Below are positions 7,721-15,210 of a stretch of 48,795 bases of DNA, one piece after another; position 1 is the stretch's first letter; every line of letters starts with the position of its first letter. A program made the position numbers and the translations under genes. The stretch is from NCBI GenBank assembly GCA_934378145.1, contig CAKXXW010000012.1:1-48795 (forward strand). Direction: 5' to 3'. The notes under the pieces were generated by a model, which saw only the letters and a list, made by a program, of their open reading frames with translations, did no database searches and was not told the origin of the DNA. Source of the stretch: an uncultured Eubacteriales bacterium (lineage in GTDB: Bacteria; Bacillota; Clostridia; Oscillospirales; CAG-272).

Positions 7721-8611
7721 ATGTTATGTCCTTATTGCGGACTCGAGTATGATGATGGGTTCGGAAAATGCCCTCATTGCGGAGCCGGAACCGAAAAAGC
7801 CGGAACCGACGCTGCATATGACGCCACCGGCTCATCTCCGGAGATGCGGGATTATGCTTTCGAGGGAACGAAGGAGAAACTGATACGCTTTATTTCGGGC
7901 AAGGGCTTCCTTGCGGTGGCTGTCCTTCTCACGGTGATGACCGCGATCTCTCTGATGACTGTTGCCGGAAATACGGCAAGCATACTTGAGGTCACATTCG
8001 GAGTGCTTGCCACGGTCGCCGTGTGGATGGCGAGGTCCGCCGCACAGAAAGGCGAGCTGAAGCTCAAAAAAGGTATGCTTATGACTCTGCCGGTCTACGA
8101 ATCGGTCTGGGCGATAGTAAGCGCGGTTATCTTTGTTTATGCGGCGGTCGTAATGATCATCGTAGGCACTGTTTCTATCTCATCTGTCGATGAGGCGCAG
8201 AAGATCTTTTCGGATATATCGGCTGCGACTCCTACATTTATGGGTAATGCTTTCAGGACGATTTCGGGAATGCTTGAGGAGGTTGTTTTTTCCGATCCAT
8301 CGGCAAAGCGGGTCATCTTTATTTCTATGTCTTTCGGCATGGCATTCTCTTTCGTTGCTGCGGCTGTACTGGATCTTGTCGCGGGTATCTTTATGATCGT
8401 TGCAAACAAGAAGATAAAGAAGCTCATAGTTGCCGGACAATGTGACGGTGACCTTCCGAATAATCTCAAAAAATCGGGCGGAATGGTTATGGCTGCGGGT
8501 ATAATCGGACTTTTTACGACGCTCAACGATATTTACTTTGTAATACTCATAATCATCGGTGTCGGTATGCGTAAACTTGCGGCAGAGAATACGCTCTCCG
8601 AGAACAAATGA
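7721..8611 (+). CDS. Zinc-ribbon membrane protein, second of the pair
   Basis: 296 aa. The N-terminus is a zinc ribbon with Cys3, Cys6, Cys17 and Cys20 (CPYCG and CPHCG), followed by a polar linker and about five membrane segments: FLAVAVLLTVMTAISLM, ILEVTFGVLATVAVWM, VWAIVSAVIFVYAAVVMII, MAFSFVAAAVLDLVAGIFMIV and a C-terminal hydrophobic stretch. The order and spacing follow the upstream gene, which lacks the ribbon, so a tandem duplication is likely. SD AGGAGGAG precedes the ATG. Function unknown. Confidence 0.7.
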   Translation: MLCPYCGLEYDDGFGKCPHCGAGTEKAGTDAAYDATGSSPEMRDYAFEGTKEKLIRFISGKGFLAVAVLLTVMTAISLMTVAGNTASILEVTFGVLATVAVWMARSAAQKGELKLKKGMLMTLPVYESVWAIVSAVIFVYAAVVMIIVGTVSISSVDEAQKIFSDISAATPTFMGNAFRTISGMLEEVVFSDPSAKRVIFISMSFGMAFSFVAAAVLDLVAGIFMIVANKKIKKLIVAGQCDGDLPNNLKKSGGMVMAAGIIGLFTTLNDIYFVILIIIGVGMRKLAAENTLSENK

Positions 8612-8626
8612 GTTTTTTCAAAAACA

Positions 8627-8662
8627 AAAAATATCCCGACAGTATACTGTCGGGATATTTTT
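8627..8662. terminator. Bidirectional terminator
   Basis: Perfect 36-base palindrome (8627-8644 and 8645-8662) with a GC core flanked by A and T runs, lying between two convergent transcripts. Confidence 0.9.
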
Positions 8663-8669
8663 GTATGGT

Positions 8670-9794
8670 TCAGTCAAGAAGCCCGGGACATTCCTCGAGA
8701 ATATGACGGATAGTACATTCAAAGCCGTCAGCCATCAGGGAATAGCCCATATCGTTCGGGTGAACGGCGTCAAGGGTGCAGTCGTTTTCATTCCTGCCGA
8801 GGAAGAATGACTCTCCGTCGATATACCATATCCGTCGGTCGCCGTTCTTACGGGCGTGACGGAAGGTGTCGATTATCACATCCCTGCGTTCGACGGCAGA
8901 GGCGGGATTCGACGAGATATTCGGACGGGAAACTATCACATAAGGCGTATCGGGCTGCTTTTCGCGGAAGCGGTCATACATACGCCGGTGAGTTGCCTGA
9001 AGGTGTTCGACATTCGGCGCATTGTGGTCGTAGTCGCATATGAATATGCTCATCGAAAGTCCGGCGATATAATCGGTCATCGCGTCCTCGCCTTTGGCAT
9101 TACCCGAGAAACCGAGGTTGAAAATGTCCATATTAAGTCGCCTGATAAGCATATTTGAGTATATCAGTCCCGGTCTGGTCGCGCCGCTGCCGTGGACTAT
9201 AGAGCTTCCGTATATGACTATCGGGCGCGAATTGCGGTATTTTGCTCCGTCACCGAGAGTCGCATCCTCCTGAAGCCCCACATAAAGGTTCTTTACGCAG
9301 GAATGAAGAGGGAAATTTATAGTGAAGCAGCGGGTCTTGCGTTTATCGCCGAGCTTTATTATCTGTTCGTAGCCTCCCTCGGATTTGTATGGCGGCAGGA
9401 AAGACTTTACATACCTGCTCTCACCGAAGTCCGGATAGTCCTCGTAGAGGTCGAAGCCTGCCGATGCCTCAAGAGGAGTGTGAGAATTCCTTCCGAATGC
9501 CGGCATCTCGGCTTTGATCGCAATATAGGAAGAGTCTGTGGAGAAGCGCACTCTGCCTCCGACGCTTTCCTTTGCGAGCTTTGCGACATTTGCGCTCGTC
9601 GCGTCCGCGACTTCTGCGGGGAGCCTTCTGAAGAAGGGCTGGCCGTAGGGGTCATAGAAACCGTAAATTTCGAATGGTTCCTTTCTTACATCGTAGAATT
9701 TTATATCGGGTTCGGTGATCGAGGTCTCGATCACCATATTTTTGTCTACCTCAACATACTCCGCGGCGGGAGTTGCGGTCTTTTCCGTATCCAT
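8670..9794 (-). CDS. GxDLY/SGNH hydrolase, copy 1
   Basis: Probable carbohydrate esterase, 374 aa. The N-terminal domain has the GFDLY signature (113-117), as in proteins with a GxDLY domain before a GDSL-type lipase domain. The SGNH part shows YGSSI with Ser198, LGFSGNA (glycine block, about 227-233), DYDHNAP and DAVHP with Asp342 and His345. It is clearly a paralog of the upstream gene along its whole length. ATG 9794 is preceded by AGAGAGG; an upstream in-frame ATG at 9869 lies inside the neighbouring gene's coding region and is rejected. No signal peptide is visible, so it probably acts inside the cell. Substrate unknown. Confidence 0.85.
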   Translation of the reverse strand: MDTEKTATPAAEYVEVDKNMVIETSITEPDIKFYDVRKEPFEIYGFYDPYGQPFFRRLPAEVADATSANVAKLAKESVGGRVRFSTDSSYIAIKAEMPAFGRNSHTPLEASAGFDLYEDYPDFGESRYVKSFLPPYKSEGGYEQIIKLGDKRKTRCFTINFPLHSCVKNLYVGLQEDATLGDGAKYRNSRPIVIYGSSIVHGSGATRPGLIYSNMLIRRLNMDIFNLGFSGNAKGEDAMTDYIAGLSMSIFICDYDHNAPNVEHLQATHRRMYDRFREKQPDTPYVIVSRPNISSNPASAVERRDVIIDTFRHARKNGDRRIWYIDGESFFLGRNENDCTLDAVHPNDMGYSLMADGFECTIRHILEECPGLLD

Positions 9795-9813
9795 AATCAA
9801 AAACCTCTCTTTC

Positions 9814-10884
9814 TCAGTCGCCAAGTTTTTTGCCGCGAAGGGCGCGCTCGAGCTTTCTTCCGATAGCATCAGCCATCTTAAGCATTCCTATATCGGTCGG
9901 GTGCGTGCCGTCAACAGTGCAGGAATCCTCGTCGGGACCGTGGAATATGCCCTCGCCGTCGAGGTAGAAGACCTTTTTGTCCCCATGCTCGCGGGCAAAA
10001 CGGTATGTGTCGATGACAACATCGCGGCGCAGGAAATCGTCTTCGCCTCCGTGAAAGTCGCAGCGCGAGATCATAAGGTAGGGAATATCGGGGTGAGCCG
10101 CTCTGATTATTTCATACATTCTCTGATGCGTATCGCGGAGGAAATCGACGCTCGGCGCGTTGTGGTCGTAATCACTGACAAAGGCGAGCATATCGAGGGA
10201 TGCCATGTAGTTGACTATCGGCAGCTCGGCTCTGCCGTTTCCCGAAAAACCGAGGTTGATATAGTCAAGATCATATTTGCGTGAGATCATATTTTCGTAG
10301 GTGAGTCCCGGACGCGACGAGCAGGCACCCTGCGTGATCGAATTTCCGTAAAACACGACAGGCAGCTTCGTGCGGTATTCTTTTCCGGCTTCAATGCGCG
10401 CTTTAGCCGACACGCCTATATAAAGCTCGTTTACCGCGTTGTAGGAGGGGAAGTTTATCGTATATGACCTCATTCCGCGTCCGCCGACCCTGATAAGGCT
10501 CTCGTATCCGCCTTTTATGTTCGCGTCGGGCTTGAAGGTCTTTACATACCGGCTGCCGCCGTCGCTGTCAAGGTAAAGGTCAAAGCCGGTCGTTCCGGTC
10601 ATCGGCATATGGCTCAGCCGCTTTATGTAGGGCATCTTTACGCTTATGGCGATGTACTCCGAGTCGGTCGAGAAACGGAGCCTTCCGCCCGCTGTTTCAA
10701 GGGCGAGCTGCTTTACCCCCGCACTCGTCTCGGCAGCGATGTTCTCGGGCAGACGGCGGAAAACGCTTTGGTTTTGGTAATCGTAAAGTCCGTAGACCGC
10801 GAAAGGGGATTTCCTGACATCATAGAAAACTATGTCAGGTTCTTTTATCGATGTTTCGATACTTACTTTTGTTGCTTCTGGCAT
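9814..10884 (-). CDS. GxDLY/SGNH hydrolase, copy 2
   Basis: 356 aa, first gene of the minus-strand pair. It has GFDLY (100-104), YGNSITQG with catalytic Ser182, LGFSGNG (211-217), DYDHNAP and DGTHP with Asp325 and His328. Copies 1 and 2 share their domain order and motif spacing, and both begin with a phrase like EPDIKFYDVRK, so they come from a gene duplication. The SD AAGGAGAG lies just upstream of the ATG. The stop is 19 bases before the start of copy 1, so they form one operon driven by the promoter at 10918-10946. Likely acetyl-ester removal from oligosaccharides, by family knowledge only. Confidence 0.87.
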   Translation of the reverse strand: MPEATKVSIETSIKEPDIVFYDVRKSPFAVYGLYDYQNQSVFRRLPENIAAETSAGVKQLALETAGGRLRFSTDSEYIAISVKMPYIKRLSHMPMTGTTGFDLYLDSDGGSRYVKTFKPDANIKGGYESLIRVGGRGMRSYTINFPSYNAVNELYIGVSAKARIEAGKEYRTKLPVVFYGNSITQGACSSRPGLTYENMISRKYDLDYINLGFSGNGRAELPIVNYMASLDMLAFVSDYDHNAPSVDFLRDTHQRMYEIIRAAHPDIPYLMISRCDFHGGEDDFLRRDVVIDTYRFAREHGDKKVFYLDGEGIFHGPDEDSCTVDGTHPTDIGMLKMADAIGRKLERALRGKKLGD

Positions 10885-10917
10885 CGGATCTCTCCTTAAA
10901 TATAATAATATAATGTA

Positions 10918-10946
10918 ATTATATCACGCCATAAGGCTTTAGTCAA
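10918..10946 (-). promoter_or_regulatory. Promoter of the SGNH pair
   Basis: On the minus strand TTGACT (10941-10946), a 17-nt spacer, and TATAAT (10918-10923). Confidence 0.75.
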
Positions 10947-11080
10947 TCGCGGCTTACGGGAAAACAAAAAATAAATTGCCCGAAAACCTCAAAAATAATA
11001 ATAATGTCATATTGAAGTCATACGGCGTTATAATTTTTGGAATATGATATATTTGTATAAAAATGAGTCCGGAGGGCATT

Positions 11081-11443
11081 ATGGTTACTGTCGAAAAGAT
11101 AGAGAAATACGGAAAGAAAAAGCGCGTCGGAAAGCTCCGCAAGATCATCCGCAAGGGTGCGACTTACGACATCATTGATGCGGTTTTCGAACAGCTCGGT
11201 CAGATACATACAAAGGAAAACTTCTCGTATCTTTGCGAGATGTACCAATTCAAGGATCCTTTTGTACACCTTGCGGTGGTCAAGGCGATAGCCGAGTGCG
11301 CCCAGCCAGAGAATATCGAGATCGTGCGCCATTATCAGAACGGTGAAACAGATCCGCAGGCTGCCGAGATCCTTGGTCAGCGCGTGCTTGAGCTTAAGAA
11401 GGAAAACGACAGACTCAAAGCCGAAAAAGAAAGATTCTATTGA
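11081..11443 (+). CDS. Small HEAT-repeat-like protein
   Basis: 120 aa, soluble and helical; no named family recognised. The N-terminus is very basic (EKYGKKKRVGKLRKIIRKG). The middle reads like paired helices of HEAT repeats, with DPFVHLAVVKAIAECAQPENIEIV being the clearest, and the C-terminus (LELKKENDRLKAEKE) is a short coiled coil. I chose ATG 11081 because GGAGGG lies just before it; the ATG at 11063 is upstream of this SD. A TATAAT at 11029-11034 may be its -10 box, with a poor -35. It stands alone between divergent and convergent neighbours. Confidence 0.65.
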   Translation: MVTVEKIEKYGKKKRVGKLRKIIRKGATYDIIDAVFEQLGQIHTKENFSYLCEMYQFKDPFVHLAVVKAIAECAQPENIEIVRHYQNGETDPQAAEILGQRVLELKKENDRLKAEKERFY

Positions 11444-11453
11444 TTTTCAAAAC

Positions 11454-11485
11454 AAAAACACCTCGGAAAATCCGAGGTGTTTTTT
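11454..11485. terminator. Bidirectional terminator
   Basis: Arms 11454-11467 and 11471-11484, loop AAA, with A and T runs on the outer sides. It lies between the HEAT-like gene and the convergent PHP gene. Confidence 0.9.
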
Positions 11486-11488
11486 GTG

Positions 11489-12442
11489 TCATATAATTTC
11501 GGCGAGATCTTTTTCGGTGATGCCTATCGCTTCACCGATGGCGTCGCCGTTGCGGATGTTTTCAAGTCCGCGGAGAGTATGAGAATCAGTACCGAAGCCG
11601 AATTTGCAACCCGCGTCACGGGCGATCCGCATAATTGCGACCATCGGGTCGTTTGCATAGTCTTCGGGCATACGGTAGGTCCCGATGTTTACATCAAGAC
11701 CGACATTGAGGCGTGCGGCGGCGCTGAAATCATCGAAGAGTCTGTCCTTCTGCGCAAGGAGAATCCCGAGAACGCGGAAATGCTGTTCTTTCGACTCACC
11801 GCAGGGGTGGAAGGGATGCGCGATGAGTGTCGGTACCGTTGCCGCCAGCTTCAGAAATTCGGGATGTACCATAAGGGACTCAAAAGAGGTGAAAAGGAAG
11901 TCGGCAAGGTATTCGCCGTCGTCCACGGTGGGATCCTTTATCGCCGCGAGAGCCTCCTGATATTTGACGGTCGCCGCCATCCTCTGCGCCTGTTCCTCTG
12001 TGATTCCGGGGAGGTTTTCGCATATCTGTGCCGCGAGAGCTTTGCGGTAAGCCTTCACATCGGGATTTTCAGCCATAACGAAGTTTTTCTGATGCGTGTG
12101 GCTGTGAGGGACGAGTACATAGTCAAACTTTTTAGCCGTTTCCGCGAGCATACCGAGGTTGTTCGTCATTCCGCAGTATTCGGTCTCGGTGCCGAAGAGT
12201 ACCTTTATGCCGTGAGTGTCGGAAGGAATGGCGTCCTTTTCCTCAAGTCCGTATCCTACGGTCTGTCCCTTGTACCAATTGCTCGCGCCGGGGACATTCT
12301 CGTCCCAGATGTGGTTTGAGAAGCCGAAGACTCTGTGTCCGAGTTCGTGAGCCTTCTCTATATACGCCGCGGCGGTCGCTTCGGGGTCGTAGCAGCAGGA
12401 GGAGAAGAGCGTGTGAGTATGTATATCGTGTCTGACCTTCAT
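11489..12442 (-). CDS. PHP-domain phosphoesterase (histidinol-phosphatase-like)
   Basis: 317 aa PHP-superfamily metal-dependent hydrolase. Metal-binding motifs run in the usual order: HDIHTHT (residues 5-11), GFSNH, GTETEYCG with a conserved Glu, PHSHTH, IAHPFHP and GFGTDSHT near the C-terminus. The family includes histidinol phosphatase HisK and nucleases or phosphatases of other substrates; no his genes are nearby, so the substrate is open. A weak hairpin (TGAAA-GGAA-TTTCA, 12447-12460) places the SD in its loop. It lies only 38 bases after the SH3-gene terminator, so it may depend on read-through. Confidence 0.85.
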   Translation of the reverse strand: MKVRHDIHTHTLFSSCCYDPEATAAAYIEKAHELGHRVFGFSNHIWDENVPGASNWYKGQTVGYGLEEKDAIPSDTHGIKVLFGTETEYCGMTNNLGMLAETAKKFDYVLVPHSHTHQKNFVMAENPDVKAYRKALAAQICENLPGITEEQAQRMAATVKYQEALAAIKDPTVDDGEYLADFLFTSFESLMVHPEFLKLAATVPTLIAHPFHPCGESKEQHFRVLGILLAQKDRLFDDFSAAARLNVGLDVNIGTYRMPEDYANDPMVAIMRIARDAGCKFGFGTDSHTLRGLENIRNGDAIGEAIGITEKDLAEII

Positions 12443-12480
12443 TTTCTGAAATTCCTTTCAATAATAATAAGCTTTCAAAA

Positions 12481-12513
12481 ATGCGATCGGGAAGGGAACC
12501 TTCCCGATCGCAT
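12481..12513 (-). terminator. Terminator of the SH3 lipoprotein gene
   Basis: Perfect 15-bp stem (12481-12495 with 12499-12513), loop of 3, followed on the minus strand by TTTTTG. Confidence 0.85.
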
Positions 12514-12534
12514 TATGATTTTTATGTAAGATAA

Positions 12535-13284
12535 TCAGGAAGCCTTTGCGGAGCCGTCAGAGGGCTTTTCGGAGCTTTCGGGCTTTGCCGTTGTGGTGGT
12601 CGTAGCCGAGCCGTTCGGATCGACGGTCGTAAGCTGAGAGTTTCTGATGTAGTAGGTCTTGCCGTCCTCGGTCTTTACGCGGCTCCAACCGTACTCGGTG
12701 TTGCCTTCTTTTGTGATACCGGTCCTTGTGAGCTTTGTGCCGTCCTTGAACTTTGTTGCCCAGTCGTCGAAACTAGCGGTCGAATATGCATTGACCTCGC
12801 CGCCCTTGACATGGACATCCTTGCCGTTTTTATCCTCGGTCGGATATACGAAGACTATCTCGTTGCATTCGGTGAATTTATCGTCGGGAACTGCGGTGCC
12901 GGTGGGCTTTGTGGGATCATCGGTGCTGACCTTTTCGGCGGAGAGATAGCTCGTTGCGACATAGCGGACATTGCCCTGATATACTATGCGGCTCCAATCG
13001 GCGTTGTAGCCGGTGCGGTTGACTTCGGTACCTTTTGCGAGCTGACCGACGATATTCGTGGTCGAGCTTGAGTCGGGGGTTGAACGGACATTGAGGTTAT
13101 CGGTATTAACATACATCTTGTCGTTGACATCGGTGAAGGTCATATTGACATTCGGTGCGTCCGACGAGTAAGGATTGCGTGTAGTCGTTCCGCTGCCGTC
13201 GTCGGGTGTGTCGGGCTGTGTGCAGGAAGCGAAGGCTGTCATGACGGCGATCGCCGCAAGAGCTGCTGCAATAAACTTTTTCAT
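12535..13284 (-). CDS. Lipoprotein with bacterial SH3 domains
   Basis: 249 aa. The N-terminus is a lipoprotein signal with lipobox AFASC (Cys21), then a Thr/Asp/Ser-rich linker. The first SH3b domain is clear: YVNTDNLNVRSTPDSSS, VGQLAKGTEVNRTGYNADWSRI, VRYVATSYLS. A second, more divergent one spans roughly 145-228 and ends with GWSRVKTEDGKTYYIRNSQL. The C-terminal tail is low-complexity Ser/Thr/Lys. Such proteins usually bind cell wall peptides or are sensors; no catalytic domain is present. The gene has its own promoter with a palindrome in the spacer, and its own terminator. Confidence 0.85.
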   Translation of the reverse strand: MKKFIAAALAAIAVMTAFASCTQPDTPDDGSGTTTRNPYSSDAPNVNMTFTDVNDKMYVNTDNLNVRSTPDSSSTTNIVGQLAKGTEVNRTGYNADWSRIVYQGNVRYVATSYLSAEKVSTDDPTKPTGTAVPDDKFTECNEIVFVYPTEDKNGKDVHVKGGEVNAYSTASFDDWATKFKDGTKLTRTGITKEGNTEYGWSRVKTEDGKTYYIRNSQLTTVDPNGSATTTTTAKPESSEKPSDGSAKAS

Positions 13285-13323
13285 TTTTTTATAACTCCTT
13301 GATTTTAGAAATTGTTTGATTTA

Positions 13324-13352
13324 ATGATACCATATATGGTAAAGGTTGTCAA
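13324..13352 (-). promoter_or_regulatory. Promoter of the SH3 lipoprotein gene with a palindrome in the spacer
   Basis: On the minus strand TTGACA (13347-13352), a 17-nt spacer and TATCAT (13324-13329). The 14-bp perfect palindrome TACCATATATGGTA (13328-13341) fills most of the spacer, a position where a bound repressor would block RNA polymerase. Confidence 0.7.
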
Positions 13353-13383
13353 GCGTTTTGGCGTAAAAAACACTATATTTTGA

Positions 13384-14157
13384 TTATTCTTTCTGACAGG
13401 AAATGAGTCGTTTCACGGCTCCCACCGCAATTCTGACAGCACTCTCGGTGTCGTGGATTTCATCGGCACCCGTGTCGAGGCCGGCGAGCGCTCTTTCCTG
13501 ATTCCATATCACATGGAAAACAGAGCCTGCACGAAGTCCGAGAGAAGCCGCGACGGTGTATATCGCCGCCGATTCCATCTCGGAGGCAAGCACACCGAGG
13601 CGTTTCCACGCCTCCCATTTGGCTTTCAGTTCTGTGTTTATCGGCATACGGTCGGGCGAATGCTGACCGTAGAAGGAATCCTTGCTCTGAACGACGCCGA
13701 CGCGATAGGGAAGTCCGAGCGCACGCGCCTCTTCAACAAGAGCCGAGGTCACATCGAAATCCGCCGTTGCGGGATATTCGGGCGGAGCGTATTCGTGCGA
13801 GGTGCCGTCCTGCCTTACGGCGGACATGGCGATGACCGAATCACCGGCGTGTACCTTGAGAGATATTCCTCCGCAGGTCCCGACCCGTATAAAGGTGTGG
13901 ACTCCGCAGGCGGCAAGCTCCTCTACCGCGATAGCCGAAGAAGGACCGCCGATGCCGGTAGAGCATACCGCTACGGGTTCACCGCAGAGCTTTCCTCTCC
14001 AGATCGTGTATTCTCGGTTGGATCTTAAAAATTCGGGTTCGTCGAAATGCGCCGCTATCTTTTCACAGCGCGCGGGGTCTCCGGGAAGGAGGCAGTAGCC
14101 TCCGAGGTCGCCCTTCCTGCATTTGATATGAAACTGTTCGGGATGAGTGTCAAGCAT
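13384..14157 (-). CDS. udp: Uridine phosphorylase family nucleoside phosphorylase
   Basis: 257 aa, close to the usual length of about 253. Cleaves uridine with phosphate to uracil and ribose-1-phosphate; cytosolic. Motifs include LLPGDPARCEKIA, CSTGIGGPSSAIAVEEL (phosphate site), FIRVGTCGG, VQSKDSFYGQHSPD (base/ribose region) and VLASEMESAAIYTVA with the ribose-binding Glu. The SKDSFYGQ stretch favours uridine phosphorylase over purine nucleoside phosphorylase. It lies 47 bases downstream of the aldose epimerase on the same strand, and SD AGGTGAGG is seen. A pyrimidine salvage role fits the nucleoside importer elsewhere in the window. Confidence 0.9.
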   Translation of the reverse strand: MLDTHPEQFHIKCRKGDLGGYCLLPGDPARCEKIAAHFDEPEFLRSNREYTIWRGKLCGEPVAVCSTGIGGPSSAIAVEELAACGVHTFIRVGTCGGISLKVHAGDSVIAMSAVRQDGTSHEYAPPEYPATADFDVTSALVEEARALGLPYRVGVVQSKDSFYGQHSPDRMPINTELKAKWEAWKRLGVLASEMESAAIYTVAASLGLRAGSVFHVIWNQERALAGLDTGADEIHDTESAVRIAVGAVKRLISCQKE

Positions 14158-14204
14158 AGATCATTACCTCACCTCTGACAAGAGAAGTGTCCTTTCGGTT
14201 ATAA

Positions 14205-15083
14205 TCAGTTGAAGGTCATGTCGAATCCGGCGGTGTAGACCTTGCCGGGGGCGAGATGTACCGTGTCGGTCTTTGTAGAGAGGTCGTCGACTCTGCCGTC
14301 AAACGAAGGAAGTCCGTTCATCGGCTCGATGCACACATAGGGTGCCTCTTTTTTCACCGCGTGCCATACGCCGAGGTAATTCATCTCCGGAAAATCGACT
14401 CTTACGGATTTTGCCGACAGGTCGGATTTAAGTGTGACGGCGTGGCATACATTGCGGAAGAAGAGCGCATCGTGATCGAAGAGGTCGTGGCGGAGCGGAA
14501 GGATCTTTCCGTCCCTGAGCGGATACGTTTCGGTCTTTCCGGTCTGGAAGCAGGTGTCGGTGAAGCAGAACTTTTCGGGTTCGGCTTTTTCGTCGAACTC
14601 GAGGTACCAATCCTCAAAGCTGCCCTTGTCTATGGGTGCGTTGAAGCCGGGATGCCCTCCGAGCGCGAAGATGAGCGTTTTGTCGTCGCTCGGGTTTTTC
14701 ACGGTCGCCGAGAAGCAGACCTTCTTGCCGACGAGAGTGTACTTTACGGCAAGCTCGAAGTCGAAGGGATACTGACTGCGGGTCAGATCGTTCGGTGTGA
14801 GCTTTACCGTTATCGAATTTTCGCCGACTTCGGCGGAGTCGCAGGGATTTTTGCGCAGGAAACCGTGGCAATTCATAAAATATTGGTTTCCTTCATAGGT
14901 GTAGTAGCCGCCGAACAGTCTGCAACATATCGGGAACAGTACAGGTGCCTGTCCGTTCCAGAAATGTTCGTCCCCCTGCCAAACATATTCGCATCCGTCG
15001 GCTTTTGAGATGACCGAGACAAGCTCGGCGCCGATATCCGAAACCGTAATTTTCAGATATTCGTTTTCAACAGAATAATTCAC
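14205..15083 (-). CDS. Aldose 1-epimerase family protein (LacX/YeaD-like)
   Basis: 292 aa mutarotase-like protein. Conserved pieces are the N-terminal GAELVSVISKADGCEYVWQGD, APVLFPICCRLFGG, NCHGFLRK with the conserved His, the middle LGGHPGFNAP with the second His, and CIEPMNGLPS with a Glu that fits the catalytic base. These match the aldose 1-epimerase group related to LacX rather than GalM proper. The sugar is unknown; hexose or phosphorylated hexose is typical. It begins a two-gene operon with udp, preceded by a run of G (AGGGGGGG) as SD and the promoter at 15118-15146. Confidence 0.87.
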   Translation of the reverse strand: MNYSVENEYLKITVSDIGAELVSVISKADGCEYVWQGDEHFWNGQAPVLFPICCRLFGGYYTYEGNQYFMNCHGFLRKNPCDSAEVGENSITVKLTPNDLTRSQYPFDFELAVKYTLVGKKVCFSATVKNPSDDKTLIFALGGHPGFNAPIDKGSFEDWYLEFDEKAEPEKFCFTDTCFQTGKTETYPLRDGKILPLRHDLFDHDALFFRNVCHAVTLKSDLSAKSVRVDFPEMNYLGVWHAVKKEAPYVCIEPMNGLPSFDGRVDDLSTKTDTVHLAPGKVYTAGFDMTFN

Positions 15084-15117
15084 TTGAGAAATCCCCCCCT
15101 TTTTTTACGGTAGAATC

Positions 15118-15146
15118 ATTATATCACAATTCTTTCGCCGCGACAA
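15118..15146 (-). promoter_or_regulatory. Promoter of the epimerase-udp operon
   Basis: On the minus strand TTGTCG (15141-15146), a 17-nt spacer and TATAAT (15118-15123). Confidence 0.65.
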
Positions 15147-15147
15147 G

Positions 15148-15176
15148 GTATATTTCACTTTTTTTCTCAAATAATA
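15148..15176 (+). promoter_or_regulatory. Candidate sigma-G (forespore) promoter of spoVAD-spoVAEB
   Basis: GTATA (15148-15152), a 17-nt spacer and AATAATA (15170-15176). The sigma-G consensus is about GHATR-N17/18-CATNNTA; the -35 matches fully and the -10 differs only at the first base. The AT-rich sequence makes chance matches possible. Confidence 0.35.
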
Positions 15177-15210
15177 TCAGTAAAATAACTTATAGGAACC
15201 GGAGAAAAAT

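Noticed and set aside
11489..12442. Assignment of the PHP protein as histidinol phosphatase (hisK)
   Set aside because: No his genes are nearby and the PHP fold serves many substrates; only the family is claimed.
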